Assembly (NCBI GenBank): GCA_023374025.1
Contig: SIJG01000043.1
Coordinates: 564,821-628,820 of the forward strand
DNA length: 64,000 nucleotides
Direction of reading: 5' to 3'
DNA from: Heterodera schachtii
Lineage: Eukaryota; Nematoda; Chromadorea; Rhabditida; Heteroderidae
The translations under genes were made by a program, and so were the position numbers. This document shows positions 22,954 through 33,336 of this stretch, piece after piece; positions within the stretch are counted from its first letter, which is position 1, and every line of letters starts with the position of its first letter. The notes under the pieces were generated by a model that saw only the letters and a program-made list of their open reading frames with translations, was not told the DNA's origin and searched no databases.

Positions 22954-23118
22954 TTAATTTTTACTCGCTTCTATCCCATGTTTTGCGCACATTACAGAAA
23001 CAATTAAACTGTCCATCAATTGTCTCAACGGCGCGTCATTATGGTAAATTGCACTGATACGGTAATTAAGAAAATTGTATTCATTCATTGACAAATATCC
23101 GTTTGAATCATTGGCATT
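22954..23118 (-). CDS. Last exon, small EF-hand-like protein
   Basis: A 54-residue exon after a TTTACAG acceptor, ending TAA. It starts NANDSNGYLSMNEYNFLNYR, which resembles an EF-hand loop (D, N, G, L and E correctly spaced) though the first loop position is not Asp. The C-terminal half (LRQLMDSLIVSVMCAKHG) is amphipathic. It resembles the exon at 25,018-25,288 (NYNFPFKNGIINAIHYLM), so the two may be paralogues. The upstream exons are not found; an ORF at 23,653-23,862 has a hydrophobic start but no clear link. Confidence 0.4.
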   Translation of the reverse strand, partial: NANDSNGYLSMNEYNFLNYRISAIYHNDAPLRQLMDSLIVSVMCAKHGIEASKN

Positions 23119-23124
23119 CTGTTT

Positions 23125-24240
23125 ACATATGAAAGTGTAGGGTTCAATAAAAATTATTCATTTTAATAAGGCCTGGGATTTTATGTGCTAAAATACGCTA
23201 AAAATTTTTACCTTTGCTTTTTTGCCAAAAATTCTCTCAAAAATGTTAAGGAATTTGTGAATTTTGCAGGCAATATTTAACAAAGATTTTTCGGTATTGT
23301 TTCGGTGATCTTAATTAATGTGATCATTATTTAATCATAAATCCAAAATCACCGTTTTTTAATTGTGTTAGTCCCTCATAAAATAAGTTTATAGAAGTCT
23401 TTTTGTCAATTTCATTTGACTCATCAGATTTTGCATGTTTTATTAAATAAAACGAAAATAAAGGAGCTATTAAAGTAAATGGATGCATTAATTCAATTAT
23501 TAATTTAAAGGAAATATGAATTCAATAAATAATGTTTTTTTTGTTTATTTACGCGATGCTTTATAAAAAAATGTGATTGATGAATTGATTTTTAATTTTT
23601 TACAACATATCTTTATAGTTACACGTCAAATTTAATGAAATTTTAAGATTTATTAAATTTTCTGGAAAGGTGCAAAATTTAAAAACACAACCAAATAAAG
23701 CCTCCCAATGTGGCGCAATTTACGAAACGACAAACAAAGTCCAAAAACCAAAAATATCTTTTTTATCATCAAAAAATATATTGAAAATGTGGCAAATATG
23801 TGTATCATTGCTTCCAAACTCAAATTAATCTTGGTTATTGCTGCTTGAGACCTGGAAGTCACGAGACCGACACTCGAAAAGTCTTGACATAATGCGAAAG
23901 CCAGTTTTAGATGGCTAAATTTTTTGAAAATTTGAAATTTGCTTCCTTCAATTCGTGTTTTAGACCGTTGAAACTTTCATCGAATATAAAATGAATTAAA
24001 CGTACGAAAATAGCAACAAAAATTGGACAAAAACTGTCGAAACTACAAATTTTTTTGAATTGTAAAATTTCTAAAACGGTTCAAAAATAGCATTGATTCG
24101 CGGTCCATTCGATTGACTTCCAAAATCAAACAGAATTTCCAATATACACAAATCACATTAATTAACCGTGACAAATTTGGAAACACTAAAAAGGCACAAA
24201 ACATAAAAGTTAATTGCATTTTTTTTGTTTATGTTTTGTG
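23125..24240. other. Non-coding AT-rich stretch
   Basis: No gene supported. The minus ORF at 23,653-23,862 has a short hydrophobic stretch (IKKIFLVFGLCLSF) and a near match of its DNA at 35,455-35,500 (GAAACGA...GCAAAGTCCAAAAA), so it is a repeat or an old signal exon. Confidence 0.4.
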
Positions 24241-24259
24241 CTTCTCCAAATGCGCACCT

Positions 24260-24266
24260 TATAAAA
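24260..24266 (+). promoter_or_regulatory. TATA box
   Basis: TATAAAA, 100 bp before the ATG of the small secreted peptide gene. Confidence 0.5.
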
Positions 24267-24365
24267 AGGAAAGGGCCAAATGATCAAATTCAATTTATAA
24301 TTATCACCAAAAATCATTTCCAAAATCATTTTTAATTCCCATAAATAATTATTAATTATTTCAAA

Positions 24366-24530
24366 ATGATTTCCGCCCAATTTTCTCTCGCCATTTTGCT
24401 GCTGCTTCTGCTCACCTTTCTGCACATTTCTTCACTGGCCAATGCTCGTCCTCAATCATATTATGCCGACGCAATTTCGATGGCATACAATCGCGGCACT
24501 TTGTTCGAGAATTTGTGGGGACGGAAGTGA
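24366..24530 (+). CDS. Small secreted peptide precursor (neuropeptide-like)
   Basis: A single-exon ORF of 54 codons. Residues 1-27 form a classic signal peptide (LAILLLLLLTFLHISSLANA, cleavage after ANA). The remaining 27 residues, RPQSYYADAISMAYNRGTLF then ENLWGRK, end in Gly-Arg-Lys, the dibasic amidation signal: removal of RK and conversion of Gly would leave a C-terminal Trp-amide. No cysteines. The locus has a TATA box at 24,260, an ATG in AAAATGA context and AATAAA at 24,602. G+C rises within the ORF. It may be a neuropeptide-like or other secreted peptide; no family assigned. Confidence 0.65.
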   Translation: MISAQFSLAILLLLLLTFLHISSLANARPQSYYADAISMAYNRGTLFENLWGRK

Positions 24531-24601
24531 CTCATCGGCAGCAGAAAATATCAAATTGCCATTTGGTGCATATTATTGTAACTTTACTGTTCTATTTGTT
24601 T

Positions 24602-24607
24602 AATAAA
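24602..24607 (+). terminator. Polyadenylation signal
   Basis: AATAAA 72 bp after the stop of the small peptide gene. Confidence 0.55.
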
Positions 24608-24686
24608 TTTACTTTTCATAAAAATGTTTTGTTTGTACAAGCAAAGCCACGGACATTAGCAGCCAAAATTTTAATAAATGCTAAGG

Positions 24687-24875
24687 GTTAGTGATGCTCT
24701 TTAAGAGACTCGAGACCGAGAGTTGAGCCCGAGACCGAAAAACCCGAGACTTTTTTCAAAAAGTAAAAAAAGTCTTGGTCTCGGAGACCGAGACTGAAAA
24801 CCCGAGACCGTGACCTAAAAATCCGAGAGTTTTCTCGAGTCCAGACTCCAGACCGAGAGTCTCGAGCATCAATAA
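24687..24875. mobile_element. Inverted element of CGAGACCGAG words
   Basis: Ends TTAGTGATGCTC and GAGCATCAATA are inverted; the interior is a run of CCGAGAC / GTCTCGG words. About 190 bp, no coding. Relatives at 62,376-62,482. Confidence 0.75.
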
Positions 24876-25017
24876 AAATTGTTATTTTTGAAATAAATCA
24901 AAAATTAATTTCAGTTTTTACTGATTTGACCCCGCTAAAAAAGGACAAATGCGAGCTGTGAGAAGAACGTAAAATCATTTTTAAATTCACAATCGAATTG
25001 ATCTTTGGTTTCAATTT

Positions 25018-25288
25018 TCAATGATCCGCCGCCGTTTTCTCCTCATTTCTTTCCTTTGCCGCAATATTGGCACACCGCTTGGCAATAAGGGATTTTACAG
25101 TCACATCCATTGCCAGGGCATCGGGGAGAAATAGCTTAAAAAGTGTGAAATTAAATACTGCCGGGGCGCCTTTCGGCATTGCGGACTCCATTAAATAATG
25201 TATAGCATTAATAATTCCATTTTTAAAAGGAAAGTTGTAATTAACTAATTCTCGGGTACTGGCATATTCATTTTTTGTGGTGACGAAT
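25018..25288 (-). CDS. Last exon of a small protein, 5' end lost
   Basis: About 85 codons open to TGA at 25,018: ELVNYNFPFKNGIINAIHYL, then GAPAVFNFTLFKLFLPDALA, then VTVKSLIAKRCANIAAKE. The 5' side runs into an ATATGTA word element at 25,290-25,440, so the splice acceptor is missing or displaced. It resembles the exon at 22,954-23,118. The signal-peptide exon at 25,721-25,945 lies upstream on the same strand and may belong to it. Function unknown. Confidence 0.4.
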
Positions 25289-25289
25289 C

Positions 25290-25442
25290 TTTCATCATTA
25301 GGGATGTAAAAAAAAATGTACAAAAAGTGGTCAAAATATGTACATAAATATGTTAAAAAAATCCTCAAATATTTAAGAAATATGTATAAAAACCCCGAAT
25401 ATGTAAAAAATATGTAAATAAAGTCCCGATTTTTGTTCGCAA
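25290..25442. repeat. Word array ATATGTA
   Basis: Begins TTAGGGATGTAAA and repeats AAATATGTA/AATGTAC. The upstream ORF (25,018-25,446) is extended only by this repeat. Confidence 0.7.
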
Positions 25443-25720
25443 ACACAAAAAAGAAACTGTTTTTCCTACTATTTAAATGGATAACCGAGGGAAAAAAAAT
25501 ATTTATTTACATAAAATTGGCATCTCTATTAATTACACATTTAATCAGAAGCAATCAAATTAATTACTATTGGCTAATAGCCCTAACAAATCAATGCACA
25601 CCGTTAGAATGTAAATTCAAAAAAGCTTGAGAACTTTCAAAAAAAAAAGTGTTGCCGAAAAGCTTTTTTGACTTTTCTTTGACTTGGTTACTTCTGAGAA
25701 AAATTGTTGATTGTTTTTAC

Positions 25721-25945
25721 GAAAAAAATCTCAAATGGCGGATTTATGTAATTAATGAAGCCTTCAACCAACACGAGAATCTCATAAATTAAATTACCAC
25801 GCTTAAAACGAAGAATGTGTTGCTCTCCAGCAGCTGCTGCCATTTGTCCACCTTGGTCATCTACCGTGGTCGCATTGTCCGACTGGATCGTCAAAGTTAC
25901 CAGGAGAAGAGTGACCAAAAGGGAAGGAACCGCGAAAGAGGACAT
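25721..25945 (-). CDS. Signal-peptide exon of a secreted proprotein
   Basis: From ATG 25,945, 75 codons run to a phase-0 donor TTC|GTAAAA. Residues 1-28 form a signal peptide (SLLVTLLLVTLTIQSDNA). An acidic/Ala-rich propeptide ends in RFKR, a furin-type site, followed by the hydrophobic start GNLIYEILVLVEGFINYI of the presumed mature chain. A TATA box (TATAAAAA) lies on the minus strand at 26,078-26,071, 130 bp upstream. The next exon may be 25,018-25,288, whose phase is compatible, but a repeat lies between. Family unknown. Confidence 0.55.
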
Positions 25946-26070
25946 TTTGCCAATTAAAATCAATTAGTGAAGTATGAGGAAATTAAAGGCAAATTAATTA
26001 GTGATAATTATTTTAAATTAATTAATGATAAATACCAATAACTCTGATCACAAAATGATTTTTCAGCTTC

Positions 26071-26078
26071 TTTTTATA
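26071..26078 (-). promoter_or_regulatory. TATA box
   Basis: TATAAAAA on the minus strand, 126 bp before ATG 25,945. Confidence 0.5.
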
Positions 26079-26079
26079 C

Positions 26080-27035
26080 ATTCCATTTGTTGATAAATAA
26101 TGCGTAAACATGATTGATCATTGTTTTTCTTACTTGCCATCTCAAAGAAAAATTTTCAAAATCGTAAAGTAATTAATGACGCTTGTACTCTCGGCAAATA
26201 AATTTTTTTTTTAAATTATTGCAAAATGATAATTTATTTAAAAAAATTTAAATTGAGAGGTCATACAATGGTTTGTTGTAATTTTTTTGTGAATTTTGCA
26301 TTCATTTTATGCATCAATTAAGGCTTTCAATTATAAGAAATCCAAAATATACATATAAATTTTCAAAAATAAGTTAAAATTTTTAAATAATATTTCTGCA
26401 AATTCATTTGACTTAAAAAAAATATTTTTTTTGTAATTTTATTAAAAATCTGATGACTAAAACTAGTCCCATATTTTGATCCTTTTTGCTATTTTTGATC
26501 TTTTTAGTCCATATTTCGAGCTTTTAGTCTCCATATATTCAAAAACCATACCCTTTTGATCGAAAGATTAATTTTGCATTTAAAACATTTTAAACAAATA
26601 AATCAAAATTAAAAATAAAAACTGAAAAGTACTTTAGTTTAAAATATTTTTCCAACAATTGAAGAATCACCACTTTTGAGGTTCGACGCTTTATTTTCTC
26701 GATATTTATCGGAAATTTTCCGATCAAATTTTTTTACCGAATTGATATGCTTATATCGTTTCGACAAATCGATCTCTAATAGAGTTTTTGGCACATCTTT
26801 TAAATTAATTTTCTTTGAAGATTATGGGTTTTGGATTCATTTGGCTATAAAAAAGTTATGTCCAAAAGACAATATAAAATAATTCAACCGAATTAAATTA
26901 TGAACAAATAATTTAATTATGAAAATCAAAAAATATTTATCAATATAAAAAAAATGCTACAATATATTACTATTCAAATATAACTCTTATAAAATCAAAA
27001 AATGCATAAAAATTAGCTAAAATTAAATGCCTAAT
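26080..27035. other. AT-rich stretch with ATATGGACTAAA words
   Basis: 26,450-26,545 repeats CCATATTTTGA / TTTTAGTCCATAT, the inverse of 30,180-30,310. ORF 26,676-26,882 is extremely AT-rich with no support. No gene called. Confidence 0.5.
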
Positions 27036-27040
27036 TTGTT

Positions 27041-29221
27041 TTAATGCAAATCTCCTAATTGAGTTTTCCATCGGAAAATTGTACTATTACTAACACCCAA
27101 TTTTCGCGCAATTAATTTTTCAATTGTTCTTGTGGCCTTCCGGTTGAAGTTGTTCGAGAATTCCTCTTTTAGTTTTTCAAATTTTTTAATTATTTCACTT
27201 TTTTGTTCTGTTGAAAAACCCTTTGTGGGCACTAAAAAAATGAAATTCCTGTAAATTTCTTAAAAATAATTTTTTAAGTGATTAAATGCAAGGGCGTAGC
27301 CCAGACCCTTGGCTTCGGCGGGAGGGGGCTGAAGTCAAAAATTCGGTTTTTAGGAGTGTATTTTTCTTTTTTTGAATTTTCGATTTAGGAAATGTATTTT
27401 ACAAAATTTTTAGCCGTTTTTCGCCAAAAAATTACTATTTTTGCAATTTTGGTCTCCATTTTTTAAAAATATGGTAAAATGGTGGTCCGCCGGTGCCAAT
27501 AGGAGCCGCCGAGAAAATTTTTGAGAATTTTAATACAATTTGTTAAGAAAATTGCTTAAAATTTCAAAAAATTTTCTGAAAATTTTTACTTTTAATCCCT
27601 TAATTAAATTATTCTTTTGCTTCTTCACTCACTCAATTCCTTCTTCCACTCATAAATTTTGTTGCGATATGTGCCCAATTCCTTGGCAATTTTATGCTCA
27701 ATTTTACTGCGCTTTTCTTTTTGCCAATTGTTTTCAAATCTGTGCTTTCTGATTTCCTCAAATCTTTGGGTAATTTCGATTTTTTGACCCTCGTCTTTTA
27801 TTTTTGTTTTATTTTTCTGCTTTTTCATGCCAATTTCGCTTTTCCATCGGTAAATTTTGCCTCGCGTCACGCCCAATCCCTTCGCAATTTCGTCATCTAT
27901 TTTTAGGTAATTTCTTTTTTCACTTTTCGTTTTCTTTTCGTATTTTTTTCTTTTTTCGTCAAATTTTTCGATTATTTTCTTCATTTTTTCCTCATCTTTT
28001 TCACTGTATTTTTTTGGTTCTGGTCAGTTTTATGCGTCCCATGAAATATTATTATGCGTCCCATGAATGACCATCCTCAATTTCTTAGGCCTTAACTTTT
28101 TTCTTACACTTGGTCAATACCTCTGTTCTTGGTATCAAACGAAAGCTTAAAGTCTATACAAGCTTTTGTAAAACTTTATTTTTTTAGCTAAATGCAATAG
28201 ACAAAAAATTATTCTCGAAAAAATTGAGTTTATTTTTTTAATGCCAGTGTTTGTTCTTTTCTTGTATTTATAAAATCCCGATACTTTTAACTTTTGTTTA
28301 ATATCAAGAATATACCGTATATGCTCTAATTATCCCCCCGGGGGATTATTGTTCAACCTCCTCAGAAAGGGGGGGGGGGATTATTAGATACGGGGGGATA
28401 AATGGAGACGGGGGGATTATTGTTCAACCTCCTCAGAAAGGGGGGGGGGGACAATTGGAGACAGTGGGATTAATGGAGACGGGGATAATTAGAGAATATA
28501 CGGTAGGTATTAACTAAGTAAGAAAAAAAGTTATGGCCTAAGAAACTGAAGATGGGGTCATTCATGGGACGCATAAAACCGATCAGAACCATTTTTTCTC
28601 CTTTTTCTGCTGCCCTTTTTCTTCAATTTCCCTTTTCCATTGGTAAATTTTGTCCCGGTAAGTGCCCAATTCCTTGGCAATTTCGCATTCTTTTTTGTTC
28701 CGATTTTCTTTTTTGTAATCACTTTCCATTTGGAATTCTTCTCTCTTTTTGATAAATTGATTGACAATCATCAATTTGACTTGGTTTTCCTCATTCTCAA
28801 AATCGCTTTCCGATCTTGCCGCCTTTTTCCCCTTGCTAATTGGCCAATTAGTGTCAATTTGCTCCTCTTTTTGCTCATTAAAAAATGTTTCAATTTTGAT
28901 TGTTGCTTCTTGTTTTTCTTCCTTCTCACTTTGTTTAAATGGTTCATCTTTTGTTTTCTTTAAACTTTTAGTTGAAAATTCTTTAATTTTTTCTTCATTT
29001 TCATTTTGCTCACTTTTTACAATGCTTTTCCCCATCTTTTGGCCATCACTTTGTTCATAATTTATTTCTTCTAAATTTTTTAGGTTGGTAAAAAAAGTTT
29101 TTTGCCAAATTTCTTCAAATAAATCTTTATCATCACTTTCTTCTATTCCAAAAATTTGTACAATATTATTCAGATAAAGAATGCTCTGTAAAATTTTCAT
29201 CGAAAATAATAAGCAAAACAT
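27041..29221 (-). CDS. Repeat-HTH family gene 1, split by a transposon
   Basis: Coding parts are 29,221-28,592, 28,014-27,633 and 27,231-27,041. The first begins MFCLLFSMKILQSILYLNNI, a possible signal peptide, then DDKDLFEEIWQKTFF and MGKSIVKSEQ, a charged linker, and one unit ending ELGTYRDKIYQWKREIEE. The second holds two units (GLGVTRGKIYRWKSEI, ELGTYRNKIYEWKKEL). A GTGAGT donor and TTTTTTTAG acceptor join in phase to the last exon, with KLGVSNSTIFRWKTQLGDLH at its end. Each unit is 50-60 residues: a charged helix, [ED]IAK-LG-R, IY-WK. This looks like a helix-turn-helix of transposase or homeodomain-like type. Removing the 577-bp TIR element at 28,015-28,591 restores the frame (AAA|AAA). 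Confidence 0.7.
27290..27600. repeat. Degraded GGGCGTAGCC element in HTH intron
   Basis: Shares CAAGGGCGTAGCC, TTTTGGTCTCCATTTTTT and the CCGGTGCC-AATA-GGAGCC hairpin with the hAT-type MITE at 59,903-60,158. The right terminus is not clear here. Confidence 0.6.
28015..28591. mobile_element. TIR element inserted in HTH gene 1
   Basis: Left end TGGTTCTGGTCAGTTTTATG and right end (inverse) TGGTTCTGATCGGTTTTATG continue into CGTCCCATGAATGACC and TTTCTTAGGCC. Flanked by six T on both sides. The left arm has a tandem duplication of TTATGCGTCCCATGAA. Core ATAACTTTTTTCTTAC...TTGGTATCAAACGAAAGC matches other MITE cores in the window. A second MITE is nested at 28,312-28,505. Confidence 0.8.
28312..28505. 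mobile_element. G-tract MITE, nested
   Basis: TIRs CCGTATATGCTCTAATTATC / GATAATTAGAGAATATACGG with TA at both ends; interior has runs of 9-10 G in CTCAGAAAGG..GGATTATT units. Same family as 10,630-11,136. Confidence 0.8.
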
Positions 29222-29224
29222 TTT

Positions 29225-29740
29225 TGGCTAAAATGAAAATCTCTCCAATAAAAAAATATAAAAATATTTATTCTTTATATAATACAGAAAATTGAACATA
29301 ATCAATTCAAACGAATTTAAATTTTTATGAAAACAGGAAATTAGTTGGAAAATCACATAAAAAACGTCTGTTTGGATTTCATTGCAAAACAAATTTAATT
29401 TCGTCATATAAAATTGTGAATATTCTTAGTTTGGCACTTTTGGTTTAATTTTTTTGAACGGTACTTGGCTACTAAATGTTCTTATGAAATATTTTAAATT
29501 AAACAAAAAAAAAAGTTAAATGAACAAATGCTGAGCATTTAAAAGTGCTTTAAAATAATTTCATCCGTCTGGTGTTTTAGTTCATTTTATTTTTTTTTTG
29601 TGTCAATATTTGTCTGTCAATGCCTCTAATGTTATGCCAACATTACAACTGAAGAAAAACCCCACTCAAAAACATTTACTTATATTTTTCTTACGTCAAA
29701 TTTGATAGACGAGACAAAAACATCAGAAACGAATAATAAA
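29225..29740. other. Non-coding stretch upstream of HTH gene 1
   Basis: AT-rich; presumably includes the HTH gene 1 promoter. No TATA box that I would defend. Confidence 0.4.
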
Positions 29741-29748
29741 AAAATAAG

Positions 29749-30153
29749 GGGTCCACTGCGTTTCGGCGCTCGCGCTTCGGCGCTCCCGTTTCGGCGCCAG
29801 CATGTTTTTCCACTATAACTTTTTTCTTAGTCATCTAAATCCAACATTGTTGATATCATTCGAATGCTTAACATGTTTAGAAGCTTTTTCTAAGCTATTG
29901 CTTCGCGATTAGACAATTACTAAAAAAAGTTATGCATGAAAAAAGTCGAAATTTTTGAAGTTTTTTCTTAATAACATTTTTTCTAGGCTTGAAAATCCTT
30001 TTGCTTTTGGTAAGGCTAATAGAGCATGTTAAGAGCTTTCGAATGATACCAAGATTATTGGATTTGGATGCCAAAGAAAAAAGCTTAAGTGGAAAAACGA
30101 GCTGGCGCCGAAACGGGAGCGCCGAAATGCGAGCGCCGAAACGCGTGGGTCCC
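29749..30153. mobile_element. 405-bp MITE, GGGTCC ends, 8-bp target duplication
   Basis: Ends GGGTCCACTGCGTTTCGGCG and (inverse) GGGACCCACGCGTTTCGGCG. Subterminal arrays of TTTCGGCGCTC words continue about 50 bp in each arm. Perfect 8-bp duplication AAAATAAG at 29,741-29,748 and 30,154-30,161. Core contains TATAACTTTTTTCTTAG and TAAGAGCTTTCGAATGATACC. Confidence 0.9.
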
Positions 30154-30174
30154 AAAATAAGTAGGGTTACTGAT

Positions 30175-30315
30175 TACATGGACTTCAAAAAGCAACCAAA
30201 TATGGACATAAAATATATATGGACTAAAAAAGCCAGAATATGGCCAAAAAAGCTCAATAATGGCCAAATATGGATCAAAAATGGACTAAAAACTGCCAAA
30301 ATATAAGTTTTAAAC
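30175..30315. repeat. Word array ATATGGACTAAA
   Basis: Direct words ATATGG(AC/CC)(TA/AA)AAAA; further copies at 30,890-30,905 and, inverted, at 26,450-26,545. Element of the AGGG-head class (GTAGGGTTAC at 30,162). Confidence 0.65.
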
Positions 30316-30568
30316 CTTTAAAATTTAAAAATGTTTATTATATTTGTTTAAACAGACTTAAACAAATAAACTACAAACTACCAAAAATGGATTTAAAACC
30401 TTTAAAAAATGCCAAATTTTATCAAATCCTAGCTTTATATTGCAAACCAAATACATCTCAAGCTTAATTGGTAAAATCTCATTCTGTTGTCAGCAAGAAT
30501 TGTTTGGAAATGAAAAATGATCGCTCAACATCACACAAAGTTATGGAGGCGCATTTAAAAGCGGATAA

Positions 30569-30810
30569 TCATTTCCGGTTCCATCTGCAATTAGCAATTT
30601 CGATTAATTTGCTGATTCCCATGGTTTTCTCGAGCAATTTGTCCATTTTCCTTTGAATTGCCGCACTAATGCCTCCAACCGACTTTATGATAGTTATTTT
30701 TTTTCGTTTTGCCAAGAATGTCCAAGCTGTGCGCCAATGTCATTCCTTGAGTTTCTAATCTTTTGATACGAAGGCCGAATGCGATTTTGAAGCTTTGGGC
30801 ATTTCGGAAG
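30569..30810 (-). pseudogene. Frameshifted exon, unrecognised
   Basis: After a TTTTGTAG acceptor the minus strand reads FKIAFGLRIKRLETQGMTLA, then HSLDILGKTKK, up to an A8 run at about 30,690-30,697. Beyond it a different frame carries GGISAAIQRKMDKLLEKTMG and ISKLIEIAN. Dropping one A makes a single helical segment of about 75 residues. Either a pseudogene or a homopolymer sequencing error. Family unknown. Confidence 0.4.
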
Positions 30811-31117
30811 CTACAAAATAAAAAAAAATTCCCTTTTGGGTGTAATTTTCGCGTTTTTTGCAATTTTTTGTGAAAATTCCCAAAAATGGCTGAAATATGG
30901 ACTAAAAATACAAAAATTATGGATTTATTACCGAAAAATCCAAACAGTAGTATTTTTAATAATAATAATATTTTTCCTTTTTCATTACTCCCATGGGCCA
31001 AGAAAATTTGCTAATTCCAAGCCATTTAGGGCAGATAGGAGTTATCTGATTCTTGTGCGATTGACTTTTTGATGAGCATCAAAAGTTACTTAAAATATGG
31101 CCTTATAATTTTACTGT

Positions 31118-31455
31118 AAAAAATAATTAAAATTTACAATATTGTTTATTTAAGGAATAATTTTTAAATTTGGTTGAAATGATTGATTTAAAAAATAATT
31201 TTCAATCCACCATCAAATTGTCATGGAATCTCACTTAACTTAATCTTCACAATGCTACCTATTGATTGGCTTAAAAGCAAAGCAATTTTATGTTAATGTT
31301 TTAAATTATAATAAATCATATACATACATATCTATTAAGGAAAAAATGTTTTGAGTGACAAAAAACAACCCCAAAAACATTGTCTAAAAATGGGAAAATG
31401 AATCTTTAAAAGTTTAAAATTTACAGAATGTACATAAAAATATGTATAATAATTA
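31118..31455. repeat. Dispersed repeat, copy 1
   Basis: About 330 bp closely similar to 55,184-55,510, including TTCAATCCACCATCAAATTG and TCATGGAATCTCACTTAA. No coding frame. Confidence 0.85.
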
Positions 31456-32352
31456 TATATTCATTTTAACAGCATTTTTTTTGTCAATTTATGTCCCGGG
31501 CCCATAACTCGTCAGGGGTTGGTTTTAGTGGAAAAACACTTCTGGATGAAATTGTAGAACTTTTTTAGCTCTATCGAATGTGTACATCATTTTCAGAAAT
31601 TTTCAAAAATTTCCAAGCTTGGCCCCTAGAAATTTTCAAAAATTTTTTTCTTGTCCTCAATGTGGGTGAAAAATATTTTTCTGGGGTAAAATAAAGTGCT
31701 GAATATGAATATGATGTTTATTTTACGTTGCAGATTTTTTGGAATTTTTTAAAAATTTTGAAAAAATTGCAATTTTTGGCCCTTGGGATTTTAGACAAAT
31801 ATTTGAAAATTCATAACTAAACTTAGGCTTGGCCAATTTTAGTTGAATAAAACTTTAAAAATAGAGAAAAATAAGGCGAATTTTATGCATTTATTTGGTA
31901 TTTCTATTTATAAAATAAAAAAAAGTTATTTCAGAATTCTGAAAATTTTCGAATTTTCAGAAAAAACAAATTTTTAAAAAAGTGACAAAAATAAAAGTGA
32001 TTTTGGAATTTGGGACCAAAGGGGGGGGGGAGCACATGGTTTTTGAGTGGAAAATTTTTCTCACCAAAAATTTTCCAAAAACATGTCTTTAGGGCTTATT
32101 TGGGACGCTGATCATGAATATGCAATCAGATTTTCATTTAGACATCGTTAAGGCCTCAGAATCCCCGTGATGGGGCTTCTGTGGCATCATTTTAAGAGTG
32201 GGGGTCAGGTTCGGACCCGGACGGTGTACATTCTTTTTCTATGTATTTTTGTGTTATTTGCAATGTTATTAATTAATTTAAAAACGTTTTTGTCTTATTA
32301 ATAATAAATAATTTTTTTTTACATTTAAGTCAATTATTTATTTTTCATTATT
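31456..32352. other. Non-coding stretch
   Basis: AT-rich with CATAACTCGTCAGGGGTTGG at 31,505 and a 10-G run at 32,020. Not coding; no terminal repeats found. Confidence 0.4.
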
Positions 32353-33336
32353 AAAAAAATGGTAATACTATAGATGGTACCTCTCCGAAACGCTGACGCC
32401 AGACAAATTCAGGGAAATACGTATTAAAAGTTTCGCTGGTATTTCCAAAGTGCTGCTTGAAATTTCGCTTCAATTTCTTCCACAGCGATTCAACATTTTG
32501 TGTATGGGCGAGAGGGTTGGCGGGATTGACAAAATTACGGCTATGGTTAACGGTCATGTGTGTGTAATTTTGTGGCAAATTGGGGATGCCACGGTACGGA
32601 CGCCACTCGTCTGAGACGATGGTAGTTCCAGGAAGGATGTACTGCTGGATGAGTGGCAGCAGACGGTTTGCTCCACGCGATTCCACTGGGACCATAAAAA
32701 CGCGTTCCCAGTTCGAATCACGTTCCAAGCCGCCAAATAACCAAATTTCTTGCTTCACTAGTACACGACCAACTCCGTATTTTCTTTTGACAACGAGTGT
32801 TTCGTCTATTTCAACGAAACGACCTATAGAAAAGTTAGAAACTACAAAGAAATGTTGGACACCTTGGCCTCCAATGGCAATGGGTTGACGGACAAAAAAT
32901 TCGGCACAAACATCTCTACAAAAATTAAACCAGTCCACAATCGTGTTAGAACTGTGGCCAGTTTCCTGCTGAATGTCTTCTATCGTTCCATATTTGCGTG
33001 ACCACAAATATACCAATTCAAAAATTTGTTTCGTTGACATTTTCGAGCCTTAAAATTTTCTGCCTGTCGATTGCCAACTCTAAGAAAACCTTCAAAAAAC
33101 GTCCCAACAAAATATCCCGTTTCTTTACGACAATTTTTCGATTTGCACCGCCAAGTTCCATAACGACGACCGACGACAGCCTTAATCGATGTGTCTCCAC
33201 CGCAACGCAAACACGTTCTACGTGAATGCAGAAGTCCCACATTTTCGAGCCATGCGTCGAATTCATTGTCATCCGAAGCCAATTTTTCATGCAGTTTTTT
33301 CAAATTAAAATTTTGAACCTCTTCTAACGCAGCCAT
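32351..33336 (-). CDS. Merlin transposase, 41-bp intron
   Basis: Exon 1 is 33,336-33,090, exon 2 is 33,048-32,351; the 41-bp intron (GTTTTC...TTTTAAG) is needed because without it the frame is lost. Joined protein: 314 residues. Residues 42-69 form a zinc ribbon (CLRC and CKSKNC). After the splice the frame reads GTFFEGSKMSTKQIFELVYL, the usual Merlin order. Catalytic residues are D164 (VEIDET), D229 (IVSDEW) and E269 (NVESLWKK). All motifs are intact. The ORF runs through the left TIR; its TAA stop is formed by base 1 of the target duplication plus two host bases, so the last eight or nine codons depend on the insertion site. Confidence 0.9.

Noticed and set aside
32980..33336. Independent 118-residue zinc-ribbon protein
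   Set aside because: It is Merlin exon 1 plus read-through of the 41-bp intron.
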